DNA of 14,078 nucleotides from Isohypsibius dastychi (taxonomy: Eukaryota > Tardigrada > Eutardigrada > Parachela > Isohypsibiidae), in the NCBI GenBank assembly GCA_034696485.1, contig JAQIWT010000898.1, forward strand, positions 1 to 14,078, read 5' to 3'. The position numbers and the translations under genes are program-made. Shown piece by piece: positions 1 to 8,713 of the stretch. Numbering within the stretch: position 1 is the stretch's first letter; every line of letters begins with the position of its first letter. The notes below the pieces were generated by a model that ran no database searches, was not told where the DNA came from, and saw nothing but the letters and a program-made list of their open reading frames with translations.

Positions 1-64
1 ATAACTTTCCAGTGGAGGATTTTTGTGCTGGCTCATCACCAGGTCGTACTCCTTCTTCCATCAT
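1..64 (-). CDS. Possible 5' end of a gene truncated by the window edge
   Basis: On the minus strand two consecutive ATG codons (64-62 and 61-59) open a frame that stays open for 21 codons to the window edge. The other two minus frames stop within a few codons. Immediately upstream is a T-rich tract ending in AG (about 92-68), which looks like a 3' splice site. The ATG may therefore lie just inside a second exon behind a 5'UTR intron. The visible residues (MMEEGVRPGDEP...) are acidic and not recognisable. If real, the gene is divergent from the J-domain gene and shares a promoter region of about 480 nt with it. The piece is very short, so chance is a serious alternative. Confidence 0.3.
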   Translation of the reverse strand, partial: MMEEGVRPGDEPAQKSSTGKL

Positions 65-542
65 CAGCTAAAAATAAGATAAAAATCAAAACAGGTTTTT
101 CTCGTCGACCACTCATGCTACGATGTACGATGCCTCGTATAATAGCTTCGTTCTTTAATGTCCTTTGAAATTGCTCCATATGAAAACTACGATACATTAT
201 TTAATACCGGACGTAGTAATATTGTGGTTCATCTCAACCGCACCACGCCATCAACTGTGAGGTGCCGCTCGTCTTCGTATGGCCGTGTAGAGGAAACCAT
301 GCGAAGCGACATAAATATAAATTACATCCAAAGAGGGCAGATTTTGTTCGTGATGAAGCCTCGCTTTTTGGAGTCTGAGTAGTCAAAAGCACCTCAATCG
401 CGACTCACGCCCCCTCAGGCTTCTTTCATCTCACGAAGAGCCGCGCGCGGGCACGGGGGCGACGGGCTGACCCCCTTGGGTGGTCGTGGTGCGGGTTTGT
501 TTCTTGTAAGGGAGCGAACAATTAATCACAGACAGAATCAAC
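65..542. promoter_or_regulatory. Upstream region of the J-domain membrane protein gene
   Basis: This stretch of about 480 nt holds no gene I can support. A short ATG-initiated frame at 158-382 (74 codons) has no recognisable domain and overlaps the expected promoter. An AT-rich, TATA-like patch lies at about 309-325 (ataaatataaatta) on the plus strand. It would give a 5'UTR of roughly 190 nt for the gene at 543. That assignment is inferred from position and composition only. Confidence 0.3.
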
Positions 543-2030
543 ATGGCCGAGACAAATGGCGGCGCGGAGCCCATCCCGGTGATGAGCGAAACACAGCCCC
601 AGGCAAAGCCGGCGTGGAAGAAACCGACGAAGAAACCCAAAGATGTTGCTTTGTACGAGTTGCTCGAGGTGAACTGGGACGCCTCTCCAGACGATATCAA
701 GAAGGCATATAAGAAGCGCGCCTTGAAACTCCACCCCGATAAGGGTGGAGACCCCGGCCAATTTCACCAGATGAAGCGAGCGTACGATGTTTTGTCAGAC
801 GAGAAAAAGCGAGCCACATATGATCAGTACGGGCCGGAAATGCTCAAAGTGATTGAGGGCGAGGCCGGACCAGACGTGTTTTTCCTCATTCTTTTGAAGC
901 AGAGACGGTTTCGCGCCGCTATCCTTCTTGTTGCGCTGACTGTTGTTGGATTTCTTGTCTTGTTTCCAGTATTACAATCAGTTCGATGGGATGGCGCACC
1001 TTGGAGTTGGGCGATCGTGTTTATTCCTGTATGGATTGTTATCACCGGTGCGTTTCTTGCACAGTTGCAGCTTCTCTATCGTGGTCCACCGTTGGAAGAA
1101 GGAGAGGAGATCAAGGCGGCACCTGCTCCGCCATCCAGAGTCGCGGTGTTCTTGTTGTTCCTGTCATTTTCCAGTGCCGTTATCTTCTTTGCCTTTGTGT
1201 CTGCACGACTGGACAATACTATCAACTGGACATGGTTTACTGTCATTATCCCGTGGCTTGTGTTCGAGGTTGTCACATGCGTCCAGAGAATAATCGGCGC
1301 ACTACAGGCCGTTCAAAATATGAAGACCCAAATTCAAGCACTTCGCGAATATCACGTCAAGACTATCAACGAGATCAAGGATTCTCTGGAATTAGGCACC
1401 GGGGACCTGGATGCTGCGCTAAGAATACATGAGGCCGAGGAGAACATTAAAACGTGCGATGATGAAATTAAGGTTCTCGGTGTGTCGAAGCTCTACTTGT
1501 TCATTGCTTTATTCTGGCCAATCATGAGGTTCATCACAGCGTTTCTAATCGCGGGCAAGGCTGATGGGCGATACTCAGGGACATGGTTCCTGACTGCTAT
1601 TCCTTTCATGTTCGGTACTGTTGTGTATCCCTGCTTGGAGGCAGCCCGTTCAATTTTGATGCCCGATCCTTCCGAGACTCCTGACTCGCCTGTTCGAGTT
1701 TGGTGCGGCTCTGGCATCTATTATGGTGTAGGGTTACTCATTTGGTTGTTGGGTATGGCCAAGATGGATAACAACAACATTTATTCAGGATTTGCAGTTT
1801 GGGGTCCTTGGTTCGTCTTGTGCGGTCTACTTTTCTGTCAGATGACTATAGTGCTTGCGATCAACCCCGACGACCTCATGCAGCAAGACAAGAAGCCGTC
1901 AGGAGAGGAAGGTGGTGAGGGCACTGCCACTGCCGCTGGTCAAGATACCGCTTCGAAATCGCCTGACGCAACCAAGCCCGCACCCGAGCCAGAAAAGCCT
2001 TCTGAGCCAAATGTGATCATCTTGACTTAG
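543..2030 (+). CDS. J-domain protein fused to a TMEM185-like multi-pass membrane region
   Basis: The protein has 495 residues in one exon. Residues about 35-96 form a J-domain: helix II is Lys/Arg-rich, the invariant HPD is at 64-66 followed by KGGDP, and helix IV ends in YDQYGP. Such domains stimulate Hsp70 ATPase activity. About eight hydrophobic segments follow (approximately 122-144, 153-176, 199-219, 228-247, 315-337, 346-365, 391-406, 415-440). Several carry a repeated motif of a short polar turn, W-x-W and I-P-x-W, for example ARLDNTINWTWFTVIIPW at 221-238. I recognise this pattern from TMEM185/FAM11 proteins (Tmemb_185A). A coiled-coil-like stretch spans about 252-312. The tail (about 444-490) is Pro/Ala/Glu-rich and disordered. 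The start ATG has a good context (aacATGg). There is no zinc-finger or Gly/Phe region and no Sec63 Brl domain, so it is not a type I/II DnaJ or Sec63. I infer a membrane-anchored Hsp70 co-chaperone with a cytosolic J-domain; the organelle is unknown. Confidence 0.88.
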   Translation: MAETNGGAEPIPVMSETQPQAKPAWKKPTKKPKDVALYELLEVNWDASPDDIKKAYKKRALKLHPDKGGDPGQFHQMKRAYDVLSDEKKRATYDQYGPEMLKVIEGEAGPDVFFLILLKQRRFRAAILLVALTVVGFLVLFPVLQSVRWDGAPWSWAIVFIPVWIVITGAFLAQLQLLYRGPPLEEGEEIKAAPAPPSRVAVFLLFLSFSSAVIFFAFVSARLDNTINWTWFTVIIPWLVFEVVTCVQRIIGALQAVQNMKTQIQALREYHVKTINEIKDSLELGTGDLDAALRIHEAEENIKTCDDEIKVLGVSKLYLFIALFWPIMRFITAFLIAGKADGRYSGTWFLTAIPFMFGTVVYPCLEAARSILMPDPSETPDSPVRVWCGSGIYYGVGLLIWLLGMAKMDNNNIYSGFAVWGPWFVLCGLLFCQMTIVLAINPDDLMQQDKKPSGEEGGEGTATAAGQDTASKSPDATKPAPEPEKPSEPNVIILT

Positions 2031-2478
2031 ATCTGAGCCTTATTTGACATAGATATCGAAATTGAAATTAAGATAGTCGATTGATGATGATCAGGCTGAT
2101 CAGAATTGGCCCAATCATACTCTAGCCTGGGCATCGTGAGCAAGCAACCTCCTTGAAGAACTATTTCCACAAACTTGATGTGTAGTCGACTGAAGCCAAT
2201 TGTGTACTCCCGCGTTTTAAATGCAAATCTATATATTGTACGACTACAGATGTAAAGAAGTATATATTTCTACATGCAGCTGTTCACACTGGACGACATG
2301 GACAACTCACTCCTTAATAGTCCTGTCGTTTTGGGCCCTGAACGCGAGATCAGATTCATGAATGAACGGCACATATAAGTCATTGTATTTCGCGAGTTTT
2401 TCAAATAAGCCTAACCAACTCTTCGTTTGTCGATGGCAAACGGGTTAGCATATGAACGAAAGGAGTGATATTCGGATC
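2031..2478. other. Convergent intergenic region (3' ends of two genes)
   Basis: This 448-nt stretch lies between the stop codons of the J-domain gene and the Sec8 gene, so it should hold both 3'UTRs. I see no gene in it. It contains a near-perfect palindrome, TGATCAG-g-CTGATCA, at 2088-2102. A canonical AATAAA poly(A) signal is not obvious on either strand. Confidence 0.6.
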
Positions 2479-4842
2479 CTATGAGCCAAGATTTAAAATC
2501 TCTTCCTGAGAGAAGAAGTACTGCCACACCCCACTGTCGACAACCAGTTGCCGATGATAATCTTTGGCCTCGGCGTCGCTGACATATGTCCTCTGCAGAG
2601 ACATGTTATCCGGCCAGGTCTGAACGACTCGTAAGGCATGCTGAACCACTGAAAACATATTAAGGTCCGACCACGGATCATCCGAGGCGTCAACCAGACC
2701 ACAACAAAATGCGCTATGCAGAGCAAAAAGCCTGTCTTGGTCCATCTGTTTGACGAGATCTCGTTTACTTGCGTTCGAGAGAACACGTGAGAGGAATCGA
2801 CACACTCGAAAAGCGGAAGGAAAGAAGACGAAATCCAAAACTGCTTTCATTTCAACCCACTCTTCTACAGCAGTCCTAGTTTCTCTAACTGACTCGGCAA
2901 TCCTTCTTACGCATTCTTCAAAGTCAATTTTTTCCTGTGCAAATGCCTTCAAGCTCGCATCGACCCTCAGACCGAGATCAGCACGTGTGACAAATAAAGC
3001 AAAGTCTGCTGCCGATGTTATCTCATCCTTGTGCTCCTTCTCGCCAGGCACCAAAGAAGCCACTCGCTGAAGACAAGCGCTAAGACCAACAAGAATTGCG
3101 GCGTCCGAGTGTGGTAACACATCCTCCCCGAGTGATCTTGTTGAAAACCACTCTTCCTCTTTTGCCTGGGCTACCCCACTTGATTGATGTTGTCGCAGGT
3201 GATCTAATGATGCATCAAGAAGCATTCGCCGTTCCGCTACATCATTTCCAGCACGAATTGCTTCCATCACGAGAAATAGGGGATCCGATTTAAGAAACTG
3301 TGCAAGTTTGGCTCCTCCGCTTGCGATCCAGGCAGAGGCAAGACGATCCGCTGCAGAATCAATTCTGGTGCGACAAGCATGGACAAAGGGAATGCAAACG
3401 TCCATTAGAAGCATTCTCGGATTGCAAATCTCAACATGGTCAAGAACCCTCGACTTTAGCTCATCAACGACTCGTGTTAATCGCAAAGCCACCCTCGTAA
3501 AATCCGGGACACGAGATGTTGGCGACAGTTCGAACAGGGACGCCGAATCTCGGTTGACAACACTGCGCAGGCTATTTTCACATGCAGACCGAAGGAATTT
3601 GGCCAGTTTTCCTATTTCCCGCGGATCGTGGCGTCTAACAAACTCGAGGAGGGGCTTAGAAACAAAAGCGAGATGGTAGGGGGAGGATTCAATCTTGTCC
3701 CTTTGGTGAGTCACCAGAGATGCAGATTTTACATCATGATCCGATTTCACGCCATCAATGTCCTTTACGACTGAAGCACCCTTCCGTCTTGAATAATGCT
3801 TTGGTCTGAATACACCATCCGATTTGACAGATGTTGTTTGAGTAGCTGCAGTACTTGAATTCGAAGTGGAAAAGGCGTCTAACAATGGACCTAAAGAGCG
3901 CTCAACTTGATCTTGAACAAAAGACCATGTCTCTTCGGTGAAATTTGACGGCTTCCCCAACACCTTTAGACCAAATGTTAGCTGAGAGGCGCGGTGCATG
4001 AGCAAGTTACCCCATTGTATGAGTACCTCAGTGTATGCAAGAACGTTTTCGATGGATTCCATGTTCGGAAACGATAGGAAATCGCAGATAATAAGCCTCA
4101 AAGTTTTCTGATGGGGAAATCGGGATTCTCGTGCAGGGGGGTTCAATTTCAGATCTGTCCTGGAAGCATCCACCAAAGTCTCATCCAAAGCGCCAAAATC
4201 CTTAAGTTCACCCAAAGTGGCTGCTATGTCTGCGTCCTCTGGCCCACGAGCACTAACACTATCTAACAACTGTGAACGCAGCAATTTGCATACTGCAAGC
4301 TGGCGTTCATCAAGCCGAGCCTTGACAATTGCAAGTATATCGGGAGGAGCTTTTCCTTGCAAAGAATTCTTGAAGACGAACAATGCGCGCTTCAGACCAT
4401 CGGCGTGAGGGCGGATGGGAAGCTGCAGTGGCCCTTGACATGCCCGCAAACAGGTCTCAACACTTTCCAAAATTCGTAAAGCATGCTCCGCTTGTTGCTG
4501 CCTGAATGAAAGGCCGTTCAGGTCACGTTTTCGCCCACTGAGTGATGCCAAAGAGGCACCCACACGTCGCTTCAAGTCACGTACTTGAGCGCGCGACTCC
4601 TCAAACTCGGATGAGACATTTGTTAGAAGAGATGTGGACTGTAGTAAAGTGTCCGCGCCTTTGTCGAGTAACCTCGCCAATGTACGATCCACCGCAGCAG
4701 CATCCGATCTCAGTGCCTCAACAGTAGATGCCCTTGTAGTGAGTGCATCCACCACATAGGGCAATGCATTGAAATTCTCGTTGAAATATGCCACACCGCT
4801 GGCAAGCACCAGATCACCGGTAGGTGCACCCTTGCTGGACAT
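2479..4842 (-). CDS. SEC8: Exocyst complex subunit Sec8 (EXOC4)
   Basis: This 787-residue soluble protein lies in one exon. Sec8 is a subunit of the octameric exocyst, which tethers secretory vesicles to the plasma membrane before SNARE fusion. Residues 24-35 (FNALPYVVDALT) match the conserved N-terminal block of plant Sec8 (FDSLPHVV-I-LT). The helical stretch about 78-132, with S-R-x-Q-x-R-D-L-K then G-R-K-R-D-L and I-L-E-S-V-E, matches the Sec8 coiled-coil core. The weaker middle contains a Ser/Thr-rich linker (about 325-375) and a K-P-L-L-x-F-V block (396-402) like the metazoan C-K-P...L-L-R-F-I motif. The C-terminus (about 762-785, Y-H-R-Q-L...E-E-I-L) resembles the end of EXOC4. At 787 residues it is shorter than the usual 950-1070. 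The start ATG (4842-4840) has A at -3; the stop is TAG. The family call rests on motifs recalled by eye. Another CATCHR-family tether subunit (COG or GARP) is the main alternative. Confidence 0.75.
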   Translation of the reverse strand: MSSKGAPTGDLVLASGVAYFNENFNALPYVVDALTTRASTVEALRSDAAAVDRTLARLLDKGADTLLQSTSLLTNVSSEFEESRAQVRDLKRRVGASLASLSGRKRDLNGLSFRQQQAEHALRILESVETCLRACQGPLQLPIRPHADGLKRALFVFKNSLQGKAPPDILAIVKARLDERQLAVCKLLRSQLLDSVSARGPEDADIAATLGELKDFGALDETLVDASRTDLKLNPPARESRFPHQKTLRLIICDFLSFPNMESIENVLAYTEVLIQWGNLLMHRASQLTFGLKVLGKPSNFTEETWSFVQDQVERSLGPLLDAFSTSNSSTAATQTTSVKSDGVFRPKHYSRRKGASVVKDIDGVKSDHDVKSASLVTHQRDKIESSPYHLAFVSKPLLEFVRRHDPREIGKLAKFLRSACENSLRSVVNRDSASLFELSPTSRVPDFTRVALRLTRVVDELKSRVLDHVEICNPRMLLMDVCIPFVHACRTRIDSAADRLASAWIASGGAKLAQFLKSDPLFLVMEAIRAGNDVAERRMLLDASLDHLRQHQSSGVAQAKEEEWFSTRSLGEDVLPHSDAAILVGLSACLQRVASLVPGEKEHKDEITSAADFALFVTRADLGLRVDASLKAFAQEKIDFEECVRRIAESVRETRTAVEEWVEMKAVLDFVFFPSAFRVCRFLSRVLSNASKRDLVKQMDQDRLFALHSAFCCGLVDASDDPWSDLNMFSVVQHALRVVQTWPDNMSLQRTYVSDAEAKDYHRQLVVDSGVWQYFFSQEEILNLGS

Positions 4843-4923
4843 TTCAAGACCTTTATCTTGTCCAACACATTATCACATGAGTCGAACCTAGACGAAAAGG
4901 AGGGACTATTCTTTGACTGTCAC

Positions 4924-4965
4924 GATTGCTCGATATCACGGGCGACAGAAAGCTGAACAAAATTG
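4924..4965 (+). repeat. Diverged direct repeat, copy 1
   Basis: This 42-nt segment begins GATTGCTC, contains CGACAGAA and CTGAACAAA, and ends ATTG. It matches copy 2 at 5543-5583 in the same order and orientation. ATTGAATA follows downstream in both places. The spacer between the first two blocks differs. Confidence 0.6.
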
Positions 4966-5071
4966 TGCGATCGATAACCCTATTGAATATGTCTCGTTAT
5001 AGGTTTGCGTGCTACGGTGTTGATTTAAAAGTATTGGACAGAAGGGGCTGATGAAAGCTGTTCGCGATGGT

Positions 5072-5096
5072 GCAAGTTCTTCTCCTTAGAACTTGC
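5072..5096. repeat. Perfect inverted repeat, 9-bp arms, 7-nt loop
   Basis: GCAAGTTCT at 5072-5080 is the exact reverse complement of AGAACTTGC at 5088-5096, with loop tctcctt. It could form a hairpin in RNA or be a dyad site for a protein. It lies about 230 nt upstream of the Sec8 start and has the same geometry as the repeat at 5442-5466. Confidence 0.8.
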
Positions 5097-5441
5097 CTTC
5101 GTTGAATCAAGCGCTACATCCAGCCAAAGATTCCATACACAATCAATCTCGCAAAACCGTTTAGATGTAAAATGCGGGAGTCACTTCCGACTCGCTTCGA
5201 AGTTTTGACGGTCGAAGACTGACTGAGCAACTTCCAAACCCTCGAATAAAGGGAATCTGCCTTCCGCGTATTCAGCCAGTTCCACAGAGCCCACAACGCT
5301 CTCGAACAGTTTTAAAACTTCACGCTAGTCTTATCATTCACAGTCGCGAACCAGCTTGTTCTTGTTTGTAAAATGTTTTCCTTCAACTTTCCTTTTCTTT
5401 TTTCTGATCAAGACTCAGACCTGAGAGACGAAATCGCTCAG

Positions 5442-5466
5442 TCAGACCGTGGTTATTACGGTCTGA
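5442..5466. repeat. Perfect inverted repeat, 9-bp arms, 7-nt loop
   Basis: TCAGACCGT at 5442-5450 is the exact reverse complement of ACGGTCTGA at 5458-5466, with loop ggttatt. It lies about 290 nt upstream of the Noc1 start. The arm sequence is unrelated to that of the repeat at 5072-5096, although arm and loop lengths are identical. Confidence 0.8.
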
Positions 5467-5542
5467 ATCGTAAAATACTACGATCGTTGAAAATCAAGTT
5501 CAGAAAACCTGTGGTCGTCTCGTCCTCGTCGCTGATAACCTT

Positions 5543-5583
5543 GATTGCTCTTGCTCGTGCGACAGAATACTGAACAAATATTG
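5543..5583 (+). repeat. Diverged direct repeat, copy 2
   Basis: This 41-nt segment shares the blocks GATTGCTC, CGACAGAA, CTGAACAAA and ATTG with copy 1 at 4924-4965. It is about 170 nt upstream of the Noc1 start. An old local duplication is the simplest reading; shared regulatory sites for the two divergent genes are another. Confidence 0.6.
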
Positions 5584-5755
5584 GTTGGGCTTGTTCGTCA
5601 AGCACATGATCAAAACATTGAATAGAATAACACGAGACTCGATCAATGACAACAGACGAACGATCTCGCATCGGAAAAGTCAGTGAAAAGTCAATCGTCG
5701 ACCAGAGTTTGCGCCTAACCTAGCCTGCCCAAAATAACTAGCGAAGTGTAGTGAT

Positions 5756-8290
5756 ATGCTCGAGAAAATGGGTGATACCAGCGGCGAGAAATGGTACACG
5801 CGCCTTGATCGTCTGATGACGGAGCATGCAAGTCAAAGCACTCTGAAGCGTGAGGAAAAACCATCCAAGGGAAGTAAAAAGGTCGAGAAAGCACCGACTC
5901 CAATGTCCTTGCATGAGCTCTTTAATAAAGCGGAAAAGGCATTTGACGAGATGAGATCACGGCGACGAAAGATCGACAGTGACTCGTTGACCAAGAGAGT
6001 TTTGCAAAGTGGTACCTTAAGCGATAAAATTGCAGCCATGGCCTTAGCTATAGGTGACGAGCCTCTTCAGTCATTAGAGGATCTAGGCCGTTTGACATCA
6101 ATGTGCGGGTCTAAGGGAAGGAGGGAAGCAACTCTTGCCATGGACGCATATCGTGATTTGCTCCTTGATGTTTTGCTTCCTCCCAACCGGCGACTGAATG
6201 TCCTCAAATCATCTCTGGAGAGCATCACTAATCGAGAAACTGTATCTGACGAAATATTAGGGCTGATGAAATTTGAAGACGTTCTAAAATCAAGCATGTG
6301 GGAATTCGTGAAGAGTGTAGAACGTGCCTGCAAGGACGAAATTATTCATCACAAGATTGCCGCGATGAAGCGAGCAGCTGATCTGCTTCAAGAAAGACCG
6401 GAGCAAGAGCGGTTTCTGCTTTCTCTATTATGTTCGAAAATGGGTGATCCAGACGTCAAGGCTTCTGGTCAAGCATCACATCTTCTGCGACGGGTAGCAA
6501 ACGCTCATCCGCAGATGAGAGTGACAATGGTGGCGGAATTAGAGTCAAGCATTCTCAGCGCTTCAGCTTCCGAGGCCTATGTGTATGAGGCAGTCATTTT
6601 CCTCAACCAGACTATCCTAAGACAAGGCGATTCTGAGCTGGCAGATCGGTTGATCGACATCTACTTTGCACTTTTCGAGAAGAATTTACAGAAGATTGAA
6701 TCCGTACCGGCGCAGATGCTCAAGAGTACTCCTTCAAAGAAATCGAAAAAGAAGAACAAGACACTCACACAGACAGTAGTGGGTGCCAAGCAGGGTGTTA
6801 ACAGTAAACTTATGGCCGCTCTACTCACGGGTGTCAACCGTGCACTGCCTTTCTGCGAGTCTCAGACTGCCTCACATAAGGCCAAGTTCACCCAGAGATG
6901 TGAACAATTGTATCGCCTCGCCAAGGATACCGAGACATTCGCCATCGCCGTACAGGTTTTGAGTCTTCTTTTCAAACTGGATGCTGATCGAACTCGTTTC
7001 TACCAGTTGCTGTCGAAGAGGATTCAAGATCCAGCGCTACTAGACGGAAAGAAGACGGCATTTCTGAACTTGGTCTATAGGGCATTCAAGGCTGATACCG
7101 ACCGTGTCCGCTTGGTGTCCAACGTGAAACTCCTTCTCAGCGTTGCTTTGAAGAGCACCGCGGCATTCTCAGCCGCCATTTTGTTCCTTCTTTCCAACCT
7201 TGTCTTATCCCAAAAGTTCCTCTTGGTGGATCTGCTTGGAGAAGAGACTGTTAACCGCAAACACGATACTGATGCTGATTTAAGCGCTGAGAAGCAGTCA
7301 ACGCAGGCTCCGTCGGCGGCGTCGTTGGGGAATGTGATTGGTGCAAATGAGCAAAAGAAGGATAAGGTGAATCAGTCTGCTTTGGCACCCGTAACCACCG
7401 TGGCTTGGGAGCTTGAGCTGTTCAGAACGCACCACCATCCTACTGTCCAAGCATTTGCAAGGCGTATCCTTGATCGCGAGCCTATTGAATACGATGGCGA
7501 CCCCCTGCACGACTTCTCGCTTGCGACATTTCTCGATCGTTTTGTATACCGTAATCCTAAGGAGAAAAGACTCCAAAATGATGGCTCTAAAGCTTTCGGA
7601 TTGAAGGGACGAGAGCAAAGGCTCGGGGCAAGGGCGGCTCACAATATGCCAGTCAACTCTGAGTCATTTCATCAACGGTACTCCGGACACTCCGCAAAGA
7701 TTGGCGAGGAAACGGACCGGTTCTTCTACCGATATTTTGACAATTTGAAGAAGCAGGGCGTTCACCTCGCACAGGGTGTTGCTGCAGGCCGAGACGTTGA
7801 TCTAGAGGCCATGGAAGATGCCTTTGCAGATTCGCTCGTTGATGACCTACTCAAGAAATCTGCGGGAGGGCAGGATGCAGATGTAGATGATGAGGATTTC
7901 TTGGCGGAACTTGGAACCCCTGGTGGAGAGGACGACGACGATGAAGATGACATCGACTTGGATGAGGAAATTGACATAGATGAAGCTGCCTTTGAATCTG
8001 ACGACGACGAGCATGAGGACGCAGATGACATGGCGCTTGGAGGGGACGATGATTCCGATGATGATGGTGATACCGACGATGAGGAGAATACTGGTAAAAC
8101 GGGCAAGTACTCTCTCTACGCAGATGCCGAAGATTTTGCCGGCCTTCTTGATAACCCAAATGATGATGAGATGGCAGAGAAGGCCAAGTGGCAATCAAAA
8201 AAGAAAAAGGGCGAAAAGAATGTCAAACCTATTCCCAAGTCTTCCAAGCCTGCAACACAGCCCAAGAAGAAGCAGCGTAGGAATAGCTAA
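5756..8290 (+). CDS. NOC1: Noc1/Mak21 (CEBPZ) 60S ribosome assembly factor
   Basis: This 844-residue protein lies in one exon. Noc1/Mak21 (CEBPZ in animals) pairs with Noc2 in the nucleolus and helps mature and export early pre-60S particles. Residues about 85-480 are Leu/Ala-rich helical repeats typical of the family, interrupted by a Lys-rich loop (about 322-337). The CBF/Mak21 domain signature is clear at 550-603: WELELFRTHHHPTVQAFAR, then Y-D-G-D-P-L-H-D-F and F-L-D-R-F-V-Y-R-N-P-K. Next come an acidic stretch (about 706-777, mostly Asp/Glu), the motif ADAEDFAGLLD (789-799), also seen near the CEBPZ C-terminus, and a basic tail with probable nuclear/nucleolar targeting (815-843). Yeast and human proteins are about 1025-1055 residues, so this one is somewhat short. 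The first ATG (5756) has a weaker context than the in-frame ATG at 5768 (gaaaATGg). The shorter 840-residue form may be the main product. Confidence 0.93.
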   Translation: MLEKMGDTSGEKWYTRLDRLMTEHASQSTLKREEKPSKGSKKVEKAPTPMSLHELFNKAEKAFDEMRSRRRKIDSDSLTKRVLQSGTLSDKIAAMALAIGDEPLQSLEDLGRLTSMCGSKGRREATLAMDAYRDLLLDVLLPPNRRLNVLKSSLESITNRETVSDEILGLMKFEDVLKSSMWEFVKSVERACKDEIIHHKIAAMKRAADLLQERPEQERFLLSLLCSKMGDPDVKASGQASHLLRRVANAHPQMRVTMVAELESSILSASASEAYVYEAVIFLNQTILRQGDSELADRLIDIYFALFEKNLQKIESVPAQMLKSTPSKKSKKKNKTLTQTVVGAKQGVNSKLMAALLTGVNRALPFCESQTASHKAKFTQRCEQLYRLAKDTETFAIAVQVLSLLFKLDADRTRFYQLLSKRIQDPALLDGKKTAFLNLVYRAFKADTDRVRLVSNVKLLLSVALKSTAAFSAAILFLLSNLVLSQKFLLVDLLGEETVNRKHDTDADLSAEKQSTQAPSAASLGNVIGANEQKKDKVNQSALAPVTTVAWELELFRTHHHPTVQAFARRILDREPIEYDGDPLHDFSLATFLDRFVYRNPKEKRLQNDGSKAFGLKGREQRLGARAAHNMPVNSESFHQRYSGHSAKIGEETDRFFYRYFDNLKKQGVHLAQGVAAGRDVDLEAMEDAFADSLVDDLLKKSAGGQDADVDDEDFLAELGTPGGEDDDDEDDIDLDEEIDIDEAAFESDDDEHEDADDMALGGDDDSDDDGDTDDEENTGKTGKYSLYADAEDFAGLLDNPNDDEMAEKAKWQSKKKKGEKNVKPIPKSSKPATQPKKKQRRNS

Positions 8291-8713
8291 GTGAAACTAT
8301 GTAAATAGATCTTTGCGTTCTCATCGTTTATTCAATATTCGTGGGCCCAGAGGCTACAGGCACTCAGAGGACGAGCATCCTATGATCCCACTGATGACTT
8401 GTGTAGCTCGTCATTCAGCTTTTCGTTTCCGCCCATTAAGACATATATACCAGACCCCATCTGAGAAATGGTACTAAAAAGACCACAAGATGATTGGTAT
8501 GTGCATCGTTTGATTTTTCTATTTCGAGTTATAAGATGATCTAAAAGTCTAACGATGCTCACGCAAAGAACCGAGAACCACAATGAATGAAGCTACCTAT
8601 GCAAAAACCGGCTAAGAAGTAAAAAGGCACAAACAATTACGCAACGCGTTTGAACGCCGCTGATCACCGATTCAACGATTCTCAGCGAATATCAAAAGCT
8701 AACGCAAGTTCGT
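8291..8713. other. Convergent intergenic region (3' ends of Noc1 and histone H1)
   Basis: This 423-nt stretch between two stop codons should contain both 3'UTRs. I find no gene in it; a minus-strand open frame at 8380-8583 has no recognisable content. No stem-loop like the metazoan replication-dependent histone 3' hairpin is visible just downstream of the histone stop. Confidence 0.6.

Larger units (their letters stand above)
4843..5755. promoter_or_regulatory. Divergent promoter region between Sec8 and Noc1
   Basis: This 913-nt region separates two genes that read away from each other, so it should hold both promoters and 5'UTRs. Small open frames here (for example 5114-5296 minus, 5373-5573 plus, 5456-5671 minus) have no recognisable content. 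A minus-strand CCAAT followed by a TTTAAAT patch lies at about 5036-5022, upstream of Sec8. Structured DNA is present: two inverted repeats and one diverged direct duplication, listed separately. I see no RNA gene I can support. Confidence 0.5.

Noticed and set aside
158-382. 74-codon ATG-started frame upstream of the J-domain gene
   Set aside because: No domain, no hydrophobic pattern and no strong context; it lies where the promoter and 5'UTR of the next gene are expected.
543-2030. Sec63 identity for the J-domain protein
   Set aside because: The J-domain is at the N-terminus before all membrane segments and there is no Brl domain; the membrane repeats look like TMEM185.
2084-2193. Box C (ATGATGA) and box D (CTGA) suggesting a C/D snoRNA
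   Set aside because: The flanks form no terminal stem and the spacing is long; such short motifs occur by chance.
2479-4842. COG6 identity for the 787-residue protein
   Set aside because: The N-terminal F-N-A-L-P-Y-V-V block and the following helix pattern fit Sec8/EXOC4 better than COG6.
7762-8198. Several minus-strand frames rich in Ser, His or Ile/Val
   Set aside because: They are antisense shadows of the Asp/Glu-rich acidic stretch of Noc1.
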